A stretch of DNA of 64,000 bases from Asterella californica (GCA_036924285.1 JAYKYS010000014.1:5022001-5086000); one strand, 5' to 3'. Shown: positions 21,651 to 33,800, numbered from the stretch's first letter. Numbers and translations: made by a program. The notes: generated from the letters alone by a model not told the origin.

Positions 21651-22115
21651 ATGCCCATGGCTTTTGAGAATCTAGCGATTTCTCAGCATAGAGACACGTT
21701 GCGATATGCAACTATCCAAGGAGGAGGTTATCAGTCGTCGATTCGCAGGTTTCATCTTGACGATTATATCTATCTACAGCAGACCGTACCGACGACGTTG
21801 GATGTGACCGTAGGGCGTACTATTTTACGAGTGCGTGAGGTGTTACCTTCTGGAGTACTCATGTTAGAGGGCCGTGATGGTGTTGTTTGGAAGGACCATG
21901 TGCGTAATTGCGCGTCATGTCATCTTCCCAACATCGATGGTATCGTTGACCCAAGCTTGGCAGTTGTACGCGCGGGCTTGAGGTATACGTTGTGTGGGTC
22001 TATTGGTGGAGCAACCCGTATGTTGGTGTGTGATGGTTGTTCAAGAAGTTGGCACATGTCATGTTTGACACCGCCTCTCAGTGTCGTTCTTATTGGACGG
22101 TGGGTTTGTCCTTGA
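21651..22115 (+). pseudogene. Integrase C-terminal domain plus PHD-type zinc finger (MT-Ty3 copy 1)
   Basis: Residues 30-85 form a small beta domain (R-R-F-H-L-D-D-Y-I-Y-L, then R-V-R-E-V-L-P-S-G-V) of the kind found after Ty3/Gypsy integrase cores, ending N-C-A-S-C-H-L-P-N. Residues 112-153 match a C4HC3 PHD finger: C115, M-L-V-C-D-G-C (C127, C130), W-H-M-S-C (H135, C138), L-T-P-P-L and W-V-C-P (C153). The expected first ligand is Tyr112 (TAT, one change from TGT). The expected last ligand is the TGT codon directly after the TGA stop (22113-22115). Thus C-P-stop-C probably descends from C-P-R-C. PHD fingers bind histone H3 tails in many chromatin proteins; a targeting role here is inferred. 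The matching part of copy 2 is deleted. Confidence 0.75.
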
Positions 22116-22295
22116 TGTATATAGCAGGGATAGACGATTAGATCTTTGCGTGGTATGGATTGCAGACAGACGATTAAGGATGGGACGATGTAGCACCCGC
22201 TCTTCTGATCCTTGCACCCATGAAGATGTATATCACGTAGTTGGGATATGGAGCTATCTGGAGTTAAAGGGACCTAACCGTCAGTTAGGGGAGCG

Positions 22296-22802
22296 ATTGT
22301 GGTACACTTGTGTATGTGTATGACATCGTCCATGTGTTATGTGTATGTGTGGTGTACCTCTGACATGGATGTATGTTGTGTAGCGATGTGTATGCGCACG
22401 ATAGCTGTCACGTCAGTTTGACACCTCGGTTAAGTTGACCGAGTGCGAAATGATGAATTCTTGTAAGGCCGTTAGTGCCGTTAGGACGAGTTGGTGGGAG
22501 AGCTCACTAGGGGTATACTTCGCAGGTAGGGCTTGGAGGCTTTAGTTCTTCGAGTTGAGTCTTCAAGCTCTTGGCTATAGTGGATAGTCTTGGTGAGTGC
22601 AATCTGGATTCTCTGCGAGCACAGAGTGGATTTGGCTCGACTTTAGTAAATTTTTTAGTGCCCGTTGGCATGATGGAGTGAGTACATACCGTTTATCATT
22701 GTGGTACAATTGTGTATGTGTATGACATCGTCTATGTGTTATGTGTATGTGTAGTTGTACCTCTGACAGCGATGTATGTTGTGTAGCGATGTGTATGCGC
22801 AC
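22296..22802 (+). repeat. Direct repeat of about 104 bp, copies 402 bp apart
   Basis: 22296-22399 and 22698-22802 share ATTGTGGTACA, the TGTGTATGTGTATGACATCG stretch and GTAGCGATGTGTATGCGCAC, with about ten differences and small indels. The text is rich in TGTGTATG and looks partly microsatellite-derived. Confidence 0.85.
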
Positions 22803-22854
22803 AACATATGTCTGCAGATTACTACACAATGGACTATCAACGTGATAGTGATAG

Positions 22855-22890
22855 CACCGGATTGATCAGTCACTACTGATCGATCCGGTG
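22855..22890. repeat. Hairpin, 16-bp stem with 4-nt loop
   Basis: CACCGGATTGATCAGT, loop CACT, ACTGATCGATCCGGTG; 15 of 16 positions pair. It lies at the end of the putative LTR. It could be a terminator-like or replication-related structure, or chance. Confidence 0.8.
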
Positions 22891-22930
22891 ATTTAGCACC
22901 ATAAACAGTCGTGACTTGGAGGTGGATCAT

Positions 22931-24867
22931 GAGTCTGTTTCATCGCGTGTAGTAAGTTCTTGAAGACGAGATCTAGAATTTGAAGCTTTGCTACATATGA
23001 TAATTATCAGCTGCGATGGAGGAGTGAAAGAATACGAATCAAAGTTTAATTTGTGCAGTTTAGGTTATGAGTTTTTTGCACATCTACCACCTTGTTGCGA
23101 CAGCAAAATTTCTTTCTCCGTAGATCACGAAAACTCACAAACTACAAACACACATTATTAGAATCACACGAAGTTGCACACCGTCATTCATTAACCCAAT
23201 GAATTCTTATTTCACCCAAAGTTCAAACAGAACCGAGGTTTTCTTATAACCCAACCGGCAGATTATGAAAGAATACTGACGGAGAAACTTGTACGTCGGA
23301 AGAGGAACTGGACCACTAGAGTCATTGGTCGGATGTTGACGGAAAACCTGAATGAGGTGGTAGTTTTCTGTAAGGTTTAAGAAACCATCATCGGGTGACA
23401 CTAAAAGTATTCTTCTAGTTTTTAAAAGGATTCTAGGCCCTTCAAGAAATCCAGGTTCCAATTAAACCTAATAAATCGATGATGTGTCAATTATCGCACA
23501 TACAGTTGTCAAGAGGATAATCGTCGATTAAAACTTATTTAACTTCGCTCTCTTTGTGGTAGCAAAGGTAATCGTGACTCGGAACAACTGCATAAAATGG
23601 ACTAGTATCACAATATGATAAATGTTATTACTTGTCTCTTGAAATATTCTAGGACCATGAGACCGTCCATGTGAGTCCACCACACCACAGTGAGACTCCG
23701 ATCAAAAGCTTCATTAACAATTTGTAACATATGCACCTCCAACCGTACCTGCAAGAGATTGAACCCACGAACTTTCTCCTAGAAGACTATAGGTTAAACC
23801 ACTTGGGACCCCGATGAAAATATAAAAATATATGAGATTATGGAAGTACACAAGAGTTGAGTGTCTTGAGACTCGGGAGTACACGAGTGCCGCTAGCTAT
23901 CATTCATTCTAGTTCCTTACAATTTTCATTCTTGCTTCGATTGTTTCAAGAGTGCATTTTGTAAGCTTTCATCACATGTGTTGTCCTTTAGATAATGTAT
24001 CGTTAAGACGGTGTTGGTACAGAAAGCAAAGAAGGAGTATGCAAGTGTCTTCGTTGTTTTCTCGATGAACATTGAATACTATATTGTTTAGACGGTGGCT
24101 CTAGTATTTTCTACAAAGAGTGGAGAAGGAGTATGCAACAAATGATCGTTGCATATTCTTTTTCAGTATATATCATTTAGGCGTTGTTGCTACAAAGAGC
24201 GAAAGAAAGATACGTATTTATAGTTTGCTTATCAAATTTATGTTCCGTCATTTCGATTCCCTTTTGTGTCTTTTCTTTGAATAATATATTGGTGCTCTTA
24301 CGAAAATAGGAGAAAGAATATATACTTCTTACAAGAAACATAAGAAGAATACAAAACGCTGATAACTTTTTCTTGTCAAGAATTTGAAGGGTTAATTCTA
24401 ATCAAGAAATGACTCGAAGCAAGCAGAAAGGAGAGAACGGTAGAAGATATTTTTCTCAAAGTGCAGTGAAATGCATCATTTGTTCATTAAAGTACTCCAA
24501 GAGTTAGAGACCTATTCGTGTTTTTCCTTGCAGCAAGTTGAATCATATACCCATATGAAAATACTTATGTGTGTGAGAACTTACCAAAAGCAAACCGTTG
24601 AGAGGGTATCATCGGTAGACTACATTCCACATGTGAAAGTTGAAGGAAGAAGTATTATTTGTGAGTAATATAAGATATTTCTCCTTATTTTGTTGTCCTT
24701 TATCAATTATTATCGTATATTGGTTTATCCAGTTTTATTTCTTATCATTTTGTTTGAGTGCTTTTTGTACTTTGAATCCGTTTGAAAGTATTCAAGTATT
24801 CAATTGTTTGAGTTTTATAAGCTTTTCATGTTCTTTTCTTTTGGCTGATTGTTGCACTTATTTTCAG
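22931..24867. other. Non-coding AT-rich interval with a SINE-like segment
   Basis: No convincing gene; short ORFs at 23207-23461 and 24471-24888 have no recognisable content. 23740-23815 (minus strand) resembles the tRNA-like head of a SINE: C-C-A-A-GTGGTTTAACCTA as a box A-like start and GTGGGTTCAATCTC as a box B-like end about 45 bp later. At 24661 a GTGAGT and at 24861-24866 a pyrimidine tract ending TTTCAG would outline an intron-like segment whose right edge coincides with the start of element C homology. Confidence 0.4.
23740..23815 (-). repeat. Possible SINE head (tRNA-like box A/box B)
   Basis: Read on the minus strand: GGGGTCCCAAGTGGTTTAAC, then about 30 bp, then GTGGGTTCAATCTCTTGC. 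The spacing of the A-like and B-like boxes fits an RNA polymerase III promoter. There is no cloverleaf good enough for a tRNA gene and no clear tail or target duplication. Confidence 0.35.
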
Positions 24868-25553
24868 ATTGATACAAAAGTTACTTAAAGCATTTCATGA
24901 GAGTCTTTGGGCTGGACATCGAGAGATTTGGGTCACTTTTACGAAGATGAAAGAGAGTATTGGTGGAAAAACATGTACAAGGATGTCTTATCTTTTGTGG
25001 AGTCTTGTTTGACATGTCAGATGCATTCAAACATCCAACATCGAGACGGATTACACTCGACTTACTCGTTGATAATCCACTTCAAGTGGGTCGTAGACTT
25101 GGTAACTATGCCGGTTGGATTATGACAGATAAGATATTGATACTTGCTCGAGAAGATCTTTTGGATCAAGTTGAGGGTAGGGCGCTTAAGACAAAGACAG
25201 CTGAAGGGGTATGTAAATTTCTCTTGGAAGAGGTTATTTGTCGATATGGATGTGTGAGAAAGATCACTGCATATTGGGGAGAGTTAGATGCACAGGAGGC
25301 TCGTGAATTCTTTGCAAGGTGTAGGATGAGGTTGTCATTAGCAACTGCTTACAACCTCGAAGGGAATGCCAGGAGCGAACGCTGTCATCCGTCCATTGTG
25401 AAGAGTTTGGTGAAGACCTGCAACAAAAGAGTGCGCGAGTGTGACCTCGACTCTTATCATTTGCATTATGGACAGATCCAACGACTACAGCCCGGTAACA
25501 TGTTACATGCCAGTGGAACTCATCACAGATTAGAAACCTATCATGTTGATTGA
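24868..25553 (+). pseudogene. Integrase zinc module and core of element C
   Basis: After a frame change near 24957 the text reads Y-W-W-K-N-M-Y-K-D-V-L-S-F-V-E-S-C-L-T-C-Q, matching the A/B zinc module. The core shows F-K-W-V-V-D-L-V-T-M near 25081, then I-L-A-R-E-D-L-L-D-Q-V-E-G-R-A-L-K-T-K-T near 25137. The second acidic motif is T-A-Y-W-G-E-L where B has T-A-D-R-G-E-L, so the second catalytic Asp is lost. The third (G-N-A-R-S-E-R-C-H) keeps Glu. At least two frameshifts are present. It is a dead fragment. Confidence 0.75.
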
Positions 25554-25628
25554 AGAACAAGTTCTGATATGGAGTGTGTTACCTTGGAGGATAATCTGAC
25601 TAGGGAAGAACTTCTTGCTATTCGAATT

Positions 25629-26037
25629 AGATAGTTAGAGAGAAGATATCCAAGCTGCTTTGGATAGACTACGAGAAACATGGTTGAAGAACAAAGTCAG
25701 ATTTGATCAGCAACGTCGTTTAAGACCTAGAGAAATCAAGGAACGTGATTGGTGTTGATCTATGACAACAGTCTAGACAACCAACATAGTGCACTGCGAA
25801 AGTTTTCCAAGCGATGGTTTGGTCCGTATGTGATGAAGAAGGTTCATGACAACGCAACTTATGCCTTGCAAGAGTTGGACGGAACGAGCTTGAAGATACC
25901 AGTGGCAGGTAAACGTGTCAAGATTTTCAAAAGAGAGATGAGGAGGTCGATCTAACAGATATCTTGACAGACTTTCAGTTTGAGGATGAGGATTATGCAG
26001 TAGAGCTTGAAGATGAGGTTGACTATAATGAGAAGTA
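25629..26037 (+). pseudogene. Integrase C-terminal domain of element C
   Basis: The coiled basic segment and SH3-like module are present: L-I-Y-D-N-S-L-D-N-Q-H-S-A-L-R-K-F-S-K-R-W-F-G-P-Y-V in 25749-25955, followed by I-P-V-A-G-K-R-V-K. An acidic tail (D-E-D-Y-A-V-E-L-E-D-E) is in another frame near 25983-26025. It closely parallels 8674-9048 of element A. Confidence 0.75.
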
Positions 26038-26125
26038 GGACGACAAGACGAGATGCGTGCCGGTCCACTCCTTGGATGGTATCTATGATGCATACCGGAG
26101 GGTGCACAAGTTTAGACGGGGTGGA

Positions 26126-27894
26126 TGTCGTGTCGTGGATCAGCTCCTACTTGAAAATCTATTTTTCGATACTTATCATTATCGCTCCAAATACACTCAT
26201 GGGACTAAAACTGAAGCATTTTGTACAACTTCGGATCTTCACTTTCGTTGCATCATCACGCCTAGTGGAGAAGTTACGAGACTCGAAAGATGAGAAAGAC
26301 AAGCTAAGCCCCTAGCTTACGTGCTTTTTGTACAACTTTGGATCTTTACTTTCATTACATCAATGGATAGAGCTCCTTATCAGTTTTCCATGGGCACTTC
26401 ATTTACTTCATTTAGACGCTTAGTGGTGAAGTTACGAGACTCGAAAGAAAGAAAAATCAAGCTAGACCTTAGCTTATTATTGTTGACTAGGTATTTGTGC
26501 CTCCTGACGCTATACTAAGGACACAAGGGGCTTGCTAGCTCATATCTGAAAAAATTTGTACATACAGCGACTGACGTAAAGGGGTAGCTTAAGAGGTTAG
26601 CTTGTTTCTGTGACTTGTCGTCCGACAATTTGGTGAATTGAGAAGTCCAATGCATGCGCGCAAGATGGCATTAGGTTCAAATTTGTGCAGGCTATGCATT
26701 GGTTAAGACGGTTCGAGAAGAAGCGGGTCCGGGGTGTGTTCTGAGAGAAATTGAAACGCAAGGAAGAGATTTGAAAGATTTCAGTGATATGTGAAGGAGA
26801 GTTAGACCGTTCGGATCAATCCGGAGTCCAAACTAGCTATCCTTGGATCAGAACGTCGAGTTCTTCAGGAAATTGAATACGATATGAAGTTTCATTGGAC
26901 GATTTGAGAGTTCTGAGTGAAATTGGCTCGTAAGGAAACACCGACTTTTGTCACTTGCGACTTGAGATTGGCTTATTTTTCACGATCAGTGAGCCAAGCT
27001 CTTCGTTCTTGGTGCTTATGCGATCAAAGAGTCTTCACCTACGCATAAGAGAAGACCTATGTGGATTGGATTGCTGGTTTGGGTGTGGTAAGCGAGTTTG
27101 AGCCACAGGGAGTCGATTTATGTCAGATTTTTGCATCTTGCGATCAAATTCTTGTGTTGTTTTGCGAAGAGAACTCCACACAATTTGTTTGGTGTCTCAT
27201 TGGGTTCAGGGTAGCTAGATCTATCTACCAAAAAAGACGAATATCAGTTCAGACAATCTATTTGGGCGGTGTGCGAGATTTTAGACCATAGGGAGGAGTT
27301 TTTGAAGGTTCGGTCATTTACGATCAAAAGTTGACGATATCTTGACTGTCTAGAGTTGGATCTTGGGCCAACGAAGTCAAGGAAGAAGATCATATCGACA
27401 TCTGAAGATCATTTGGTGAAAAGAGAAAGGTCTCAGATAGGTCTTTTTTGGTTCTTTCGCTACGGTTTGTACTCTTTTTGAGTTCGTTAGGGATCTAGTT
27501 GGTATGCAGCTTGTGATAGCTAGCTTTAGCTAAGGGCTTGTACATGGACGTTGTTTGTACTTGGGTTTGACATGTGATATTGGTGCAGCTTTTTCTGTTA
27601 GCAAAGGGATTTTTTTTTGCTTTGAGCTACGCTTCGATAGTTTTGAGTCTGGGTTGAGATTTAAGAGATTCATTTTAGAGAGTTTTGAAGCAGATAACAA
27701 ACCGCTATGGTATATTTCTCAGTTTTGTGTTCTTAAGGAAAAAGAATCGATAGTGTATATACATTGAGAGTTGATATATATTGCGACATTCGTTTTCGTG
27801 TCTTTTCTTTCTTTCTTGTCTCTGTTCAGCACACTACATCTCCACAGCCAGGAGCCTCATGTTTTCTTGGACATCTTTCACGCAAGATACGACA
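26126..27894 (+). repeat. LTR-C, 3' long terminal repeat of element C
   Basis: Starts TGTCGTG directly after the polypurine tract and ends ATACGACA, giving TGTCGT/ACGACA inverted termini; 1769 bp. Near the 3' end it has CTCCACAGCCAGGAGCC, which parallels the CCACAGCCAGAAGCCC of LTR-A/B. No 5' partner exists, so the target duplication cannot be tested. No gene is recognised in it. Confidence 0.7.
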
Positions 27895-27938
27895 CGATAC
27901 TGGAACTTGATCTCAAATATTTATTAGGTTAGGGGTGA

Positions 27939-28020
27939 TTTAATCTATTATCTAATCCTTCTCTCGAAAAGATTAGATAATAAATTAAACTTGCAACCTT
28001 CTCCATGAAAGTGGAGAAAG
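27939..28020. repeat. Double-hairpin repeat, copy 1
   Basis: Hairpin 1 pairs 27939-27957 with 27971-27989 (18 of 19 bp; core TATTATCTAATC). Hairpin 2 pairs TTCTCCA (27999-28005) with TGGAGAA (28012-28018). The segment ends GTGATTATACA. A second copy lies at 38139-38240 with the same order and spacing but different stem bases. Confidence 0.75.
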
Positions 28021-30815
28021 TGATTATACAAGCTTACCTACTTATATTAGATTAAATCCTCTTTTTTCTAAACTTCAAACCGTAGTCTTCCTTTTCCTGT
28101 TTTTTATTGTTTAATTTTTATTTTAAAGAAAAGTTACCGAACACCTGGAAACTTAATTATAAAAGATGAAACAGAGAGGCCAGCCGAGGACATGCAACCC
28201 GTAGACCCCAGCCTCCCCACCCTAAAGTCAAGGGAAAACTACATTGGTACCAGGAACCTTATGAAGGGCCGAATAAAAATCAACAAGAAAGAGGTCACGA
28301 AATCGTTCCTAAGACACCATGTCACCACCGTGAAAGTAGGAAAACCTTGGGTCAAAAAATACGGACATGCCTCGTCGGCTATGGTAGAATCCAAATAGTC
28401 TTATGTAGCCTGTCACAAGCTTGAAGCAAATCGTGTAGAACAAGACGAAGAAGCGACAACCGTGGAGCAAAAAGATTCGTGAGCTGGAGAATGTGAAGTT
28501 GCTATATCGCGAAAAGGAAATTTGATAAACCGCAGTCTCCTTTTCCTCCGCGTGCCTTTTTAATTGAATATATATATATATATATGCATGCAAACGGTGG
28601 TGTTAGGAAGAGCTTGCATTTCGAAGACAGAAATTCTTGGCAGGGATAGGACTGGAAGTGCGCAGAGAAAGCTGATAGTATACATGATGGCAAAAAATCT
28701 ATTTTGGAAAAAACTTCTTTCTGCAATAAACAGAAAAAAAGGTTGGCTGTAGTAATTTTACACCATTGCACAAAATCTAAATCCAAATCTAAATTGAAAT
28801 GAATAAATTGAAATATCTAAATTTAATATACTAAACTCAAATCCTTCTCAACAGATTGTAACACGTGGACTGTGGGAAAGGTAAAGCCATAAGCGCTGAG
28901 AATTGAAACTGAACCCCTTTTACTATAAGAGAAGCGCTCCAAACGAGTAAAAAAAAACTTTAGTTAATGTGTATGTATAATACCTCCTCTGTCTGCAGGA
29001 AATGTTAGCTCATAAATTAATGTGCATGTATAATACTATGCATGAAGAGGTGAATATACACGCTTCCCAAAATACTTCGATACGAAGTGGAATTGGATCA
29101 AATACCAGAGTCCACTTCACATCAAAGGGAGGTTAAAAATCTTCTTTATGTGTTTCAACCAAGATCCTATACAAAGACCTCAAACAATTCTCTAGACGTC
29201 ATGCAAAGAACTCAAATAAATTCTCGGTTGAACACGAACCTTCTCCAACACTTATTTCAAATTTGTTAGATATATTTCATTTCGCTCCATTTTACGCGCG
29301 CGCTTCCCTGGTCCTGAGAGGAATTTCCTGAACGGGCACACTGTAGTACGTCCACTATTCATTGTTAGTCCCCTTCGCGTGAATGTAAGCTCCTTCCACC
29401 GGACTCTACAGGCGACTAACCTGCCAGGAAACAAGTTCAGGGATTTTCCTTCACTCCCAAGACCCCGAAGTCCAACTCTTCCGTTTGTTATTCATCGCCG
29501 TCGCATTTCGGTTCTTCCGAGATACATCCAAACAAAAACCTCCATGTTCGAACTTCGTAAGAACCAACAAGAGCGGGAACGTACTCTGTGTGTGCATGCC
29601 TACATTCACCTCTACGATGCACTCCCCCAACATCTTCGTCGCTCGCCCTCGGTGGTTCATTCTGTGCTACGCCTCCAACTTCTCCCTTTTGGCGTCACCT
29701 TTGAGTGCTCCTCGGGCGGCGATACTGGGAGTGTTTTATCAGTTGTAATCTTGGCTTTCCAGTGATAATAAAGCCTTCGGTGTACCGCCATCGTTTGAGA
29801 ATACAAATAAAGTTAGAAGTAAAAGCCTCTCACAAGCGTAAGCTGCGCATTGCAGTTCATTTTGTTGTTTCTTGTATGGACAAATGCCTTTCCTAACGTT
29901 TTCGGGGTGCGCAAGAGTTTAACTTGCGTTTGCCCCGAAGATAGTCGAGTGCTGAACAGGATACTGATAAACATTCATTTCCTACTACTTTTGTTATCCT
30001 AATAAACTCTAAAGATGTCGTCGATGCCAATTCTCTTTTACGGCCAAGGACGAGTATACCTACGTGATTAGGTACTGGCTCCCTACAAGGTAAATTCAAT
30101 TCCACTCAAACTAGAACTGGAAAGTATCTCGAGCCCCCATACTACATGTGACAATCTACTACATGCACTTGCTGTCCCTAAGTTCCAGCCAACACACGAC
30201 TAGAAACATTTAAGAGACGTAGCATGAAGACGGACGTCGACAGCACGAAGACAAAACGGGAGCCTTTAAAAGAATCTAGAATAGAGAACGCAAGACGGAG
30301 AGAGAAACTCAAGGGTAAAGGACGGTGGAAATTCCACCTGCGATTTGGCGCTTTTTATAATTCGTACATTAGAATAATGCCAAAGAACAATGGCCCATGC
30401 AGACTCCTACGTTGAAGAAAAACACTTTCTGTTTACCCAACTGAGTCCTTCAACTCATGTTTCCTTGTCATGAATCATGGGTGGTGACGACATAAACGAC
30501 ATGGAAAGGGGAAATAAAGAATTATATGTGTTGCACCCCTGTTGCACGAGGGAAAGAATTTCCTATAATTGGATACGCTAATTGGCTGACGGAACCTGAG
30601 TAACCAACTCGGTACTCATATAATCTGGCAAATATACACCATCTACAAGCTAGAGGAAGCCTTTGCCTCTTCCCAGCTGTGGGGCTTCTGGGTGTTTCCC
30701 AATTGCAGTAACCTGCTTCGCTCTACTAACCTTCCAATAACTGACTTTCACCTTTGTATATTATCTGGGCGATATATAAATCAATGATGCAGCAGTTACC
30801 GTACCTTCACCGGAA
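28021..30815. other. Intergenic region downstream of the PMT gene
   Basis: No gene is supported. It contains an (AT)n tract (28567-28583) and a 20-bp direct repeat TTAATGTG[T/C]ATGTATAATAC at 28964-28983 and 29017-29036. A GC-richer stretch (29280-29760) has overlapping ORFs on both strands but no conserved motif. The part next to 30816 should contain the 3' UTR and polyadenylation site of the minus-strand gene. Confidence 0.5.
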
Positions 30816-33800
30816 TCAAAATGTTTCCACCGGTTGCCAGAGACGTTTTCGAACCATCAGAATTTTCTCATCTCCGTGAGAAAGGGCATCTTCAGCAATA
30901 TCAAAATCGTCTTTGGACCAGTGATCCCACCTCAAGCCCTTCAAGTACTTAATTATGCGATTCACCATCGAGGCGTTGTCCCTGACGATGACGATCCCCA
31001 AAGGTCGAACTATACGGTCCATCTCAAGGAGCAAATCTTCTATGCCACATCCTCTGTCGTCTACTTCAGAGAAAACATTCCACGCGTGCAGAACATCGTA
31101 GGTTCGCGGATAGGTGGAGAAGGCCTCACACCTGTAATAAAAGTAAACAGTCAAAACTGCCCCGTTGTGCCTGAATAATCTAGAATCTTACTCCTAACAT
31201 AAGTTACCACTCTAACACTATAAAACACTGTACAACCTCTTTTGAGTACATAACCACGCCGAACCCACAGGAACTAAATGATCAGAGAGAAGCAACCGAA
31301 CAACACAGAGTATACTCAACTGGGCCGAAGTCTGCTAGGGCAAAATGGCAATCTAGCACTTGATAACTTAAGGAAAGGTGGGCTGTTTAAGAAGAGTCAC
31401 TATAAAGGAAAATTAAAAGGATGGGTAACTCACCAGTCATGGAGGGAACCGATCAAGCCCCGATCGTATACAATTTTCAGAGTGTTAGAGGGTGTGAATG
31501 GAGAAACCACGTTCATGGTCCATACGTCCTGATCTTTCAGCGCGGCAGCAAAACCACCAAAATGGGCATTCATGTCCATGATGTTCCGGACGCTATACGT
31601 TGAGATTTGCCCGTTTATCTTCAACTGTTTCCAGTAGAATTGTACCCTTTGTTGCCATACAAACTGCAAGTACAACAACATTGGTTAATGGCCAGACGAA
31701 ACGTAGGCACTTCTGAGGGTATAAAAGATTCGGAACGACTTCGGGGGATAACCTTCTGCGACAAGTTACGAAAGACAGCAGCGACATGTGCCAGTTACCA
31801 AAAGCTAAACGAAACCAGTTGAAAGGAAAATTATAAGTGTGAACAAAGTTGTCTTCAGTGTACAGTCTAGATAAAGAGGGTCGACGCGACAATGAAGTCA
31901 CTACGAGCCATGTCAATTAACCTCATAAAATCCATATCTTATATGAGTTGTAACTGTGCATCTCGACATCAAATGGGGCTGAACTGCGGATTCAGCCCCA
32001 TTTGACCTTCGGAGAAAACTGTCCCCTTGAAGGAAGGCCGAAAAGAAGGAAACATAATTAAGAGGAAAAACAACATATAATAACAAAAAGAGAACGAAAG
32101 CAGTAACCGAGCCGACGATATCATGGTTGGAACTAATAGTTCTCACCCAAAACCTCACAAGTCATCGAGCGGATCATCAAAAATCGTCACGGAAAGGATT
32201 CGATAGAATCTAACCCCCGGGAAACGGGCATGGAATCACCCTCGAGATTGGTAAATCTGACAATGACCCGCTCCGTGTGCCTCTAAATCCGAACACGGTT
32301 TATCCTTCTGAATTTACTACATCCTGATATGTAAGTTGCTATCAGAAGAGACTCATCAGGACGACGGTCACAGATTATACCGTATCAGTTTCGTACGTTC
32401 TCGCGGCAATTCCAAGTTCTTGCAACCTTGGGGACGGAGCAGTCAAACGTTGTGGCCATGATTCCAAACTGTCTTCGTTATCTGCGTCCAATATAACACC
32501 ATTTACATGCGGGCAAAAGCACGACTACAAAGTTCACCCAAACATGCTCACAACGAATTGCACTGAGTGATACAGAAACTAAGCGTCGTAAGCACTCGTC
32601 AGCTCGTTAACGCATGTATGTAATAGCGCTAGAGTGATGTTGATCTATGCACCAAACTGGCATTAACTAAGACTTCCACGTACTTTTCGTGTAGGACCTG
32701 ACGGGCTTACATTTCGTCAAAGGTGTGATGCACGTCTTCATTGGCAGACCCCACGCAGCATCCGGGTCTTCTACTGAGCTGCAAAGAGGCGGTTCAGTTC
32801 CGGGAGCGCGATCTTCGTAGCACTCACTGGTAAGAGGCTTTTGCCAGATCACAGTCTGACCTTCTTTGGCAGCCTCTGTCCAGCACATATTTTTCACAAG
32901 AGTACTCATTTCACTCCACTCTTGTCTATCTGACTCCGTCTCCCGATAAGCAGCAGGAGAAGACCACGCAAAGTAACCTCCGGGCCTCAGCAATCTATCC
33001 ACCTCAAGTAGTAGGATTCCATCTCGCTTGTGCCAGTCGATACGACATCGTGAACAATGAGCGAAGTCGAAAGATTTACTTGGATATGGCAGCCTCATTG
33101 TTCCCAACACACCGAGCATAGATGGAATTCCCCTCTCCAACGCAAATTGAATTTGATTTTGATGCACATCGTTAGGGGCCAATGACATGGCAATGATGTC
33201 CAGAGGTAGCATGAAAGCACCAAAACTTGCAACTCCACATCCTACGTCAAGGACCGTTCGGATCTTGCCAGATTTGCTGAGATCTCCGTCCTCTTCTTTC
33301 AGCATCTACATGGGTCAATAGGTACAAAAAACAATTAAAACCGATGCGAGCCTGAGTTCTTCCAGGAGAGTGAAGAACTTTTACACCAGATTTTGAGTTC
33401 TAAAACTGAATTCAGTGTCATAGCTCTGGTCATTCGAAGGCACCTTTCCAAGATTCGCAATGTACTTATCCGCTCCGTCATGGAAATGCGTACCACCGCC
33501 GGGGAATATAGCTTTGTCACCACGTATCTCCATCCAGTGCTGATCTGACTTGTTACGGGCGAGAAAAGTGTGTGGAATATTGGCTTGCCAGACCTCGTCT
33601 CTACTCTCTGGCCACTTGATCGGAACCTGCATTTAACAAGCATGAGAAGTCATGGGACTAGACATGACTATCTACTGCGGAGGAACAATGATGGTCTCCC
33701 ATGACGAGCGGTACGATGTACCTTCGACCACTTACTTCCCAGCAGAGTTATAATGGACGATACTCTAGCCTTCGCAAAGAGGTGAAAGAGTCCATATACA

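Larger units (their letters stand above)
18125..22188 (+). mobile_element. MT-Ty3 copy 1, right part
   Basis: The element resumes after the nested insertion. The order is methyltransferase C-half, a linker of about 230 bp (18830-19061) without a clear domain, RT, RNase H, integrase and PHD finger. A purine-rich tract (AAGGATGGGACGA, 22176-22188) followed by TGTAGCACC may mark the polypurine tract and 3' LTR start. The 5' LTR is not in the window, so this boundary is an inference. Confidence 0.75.
22189..22930 (+). repeat. Probable 3' LTR or 3' non-coding end of MT-Ty3 copy 1
   Basis: Non-coding sequence starts TGTAGCACC after a purine tract. It contains a 104-bp direct repeat (22296-22399 and 22698-22802) and a strong hairpin (22855-22890). 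The right boundary is not defined because no partner LTR is visible. No ORF here looks real. Confidence 0.4.
24868..27894 (+). mobile_element. Element C, 5'-truncated relative of A/B
   Basis: Homology to the A/B family begins within the last RNase H/integrase linker and runs through integrase, polypurine tract (AGACGGGGTGGA, 26114-26125) and an LTR (26126-27894). Gag, protease, RT and RNase H are missing. It is clearly more diverged from A and B than these are from each other. Confidence 0.8.

Noticed and set aside
29379..29765. 128-codon ORF and overlapping frames
   Set aside because: No family motif, frames overlap in three phases and on the opposite strand; not reported as a gene.
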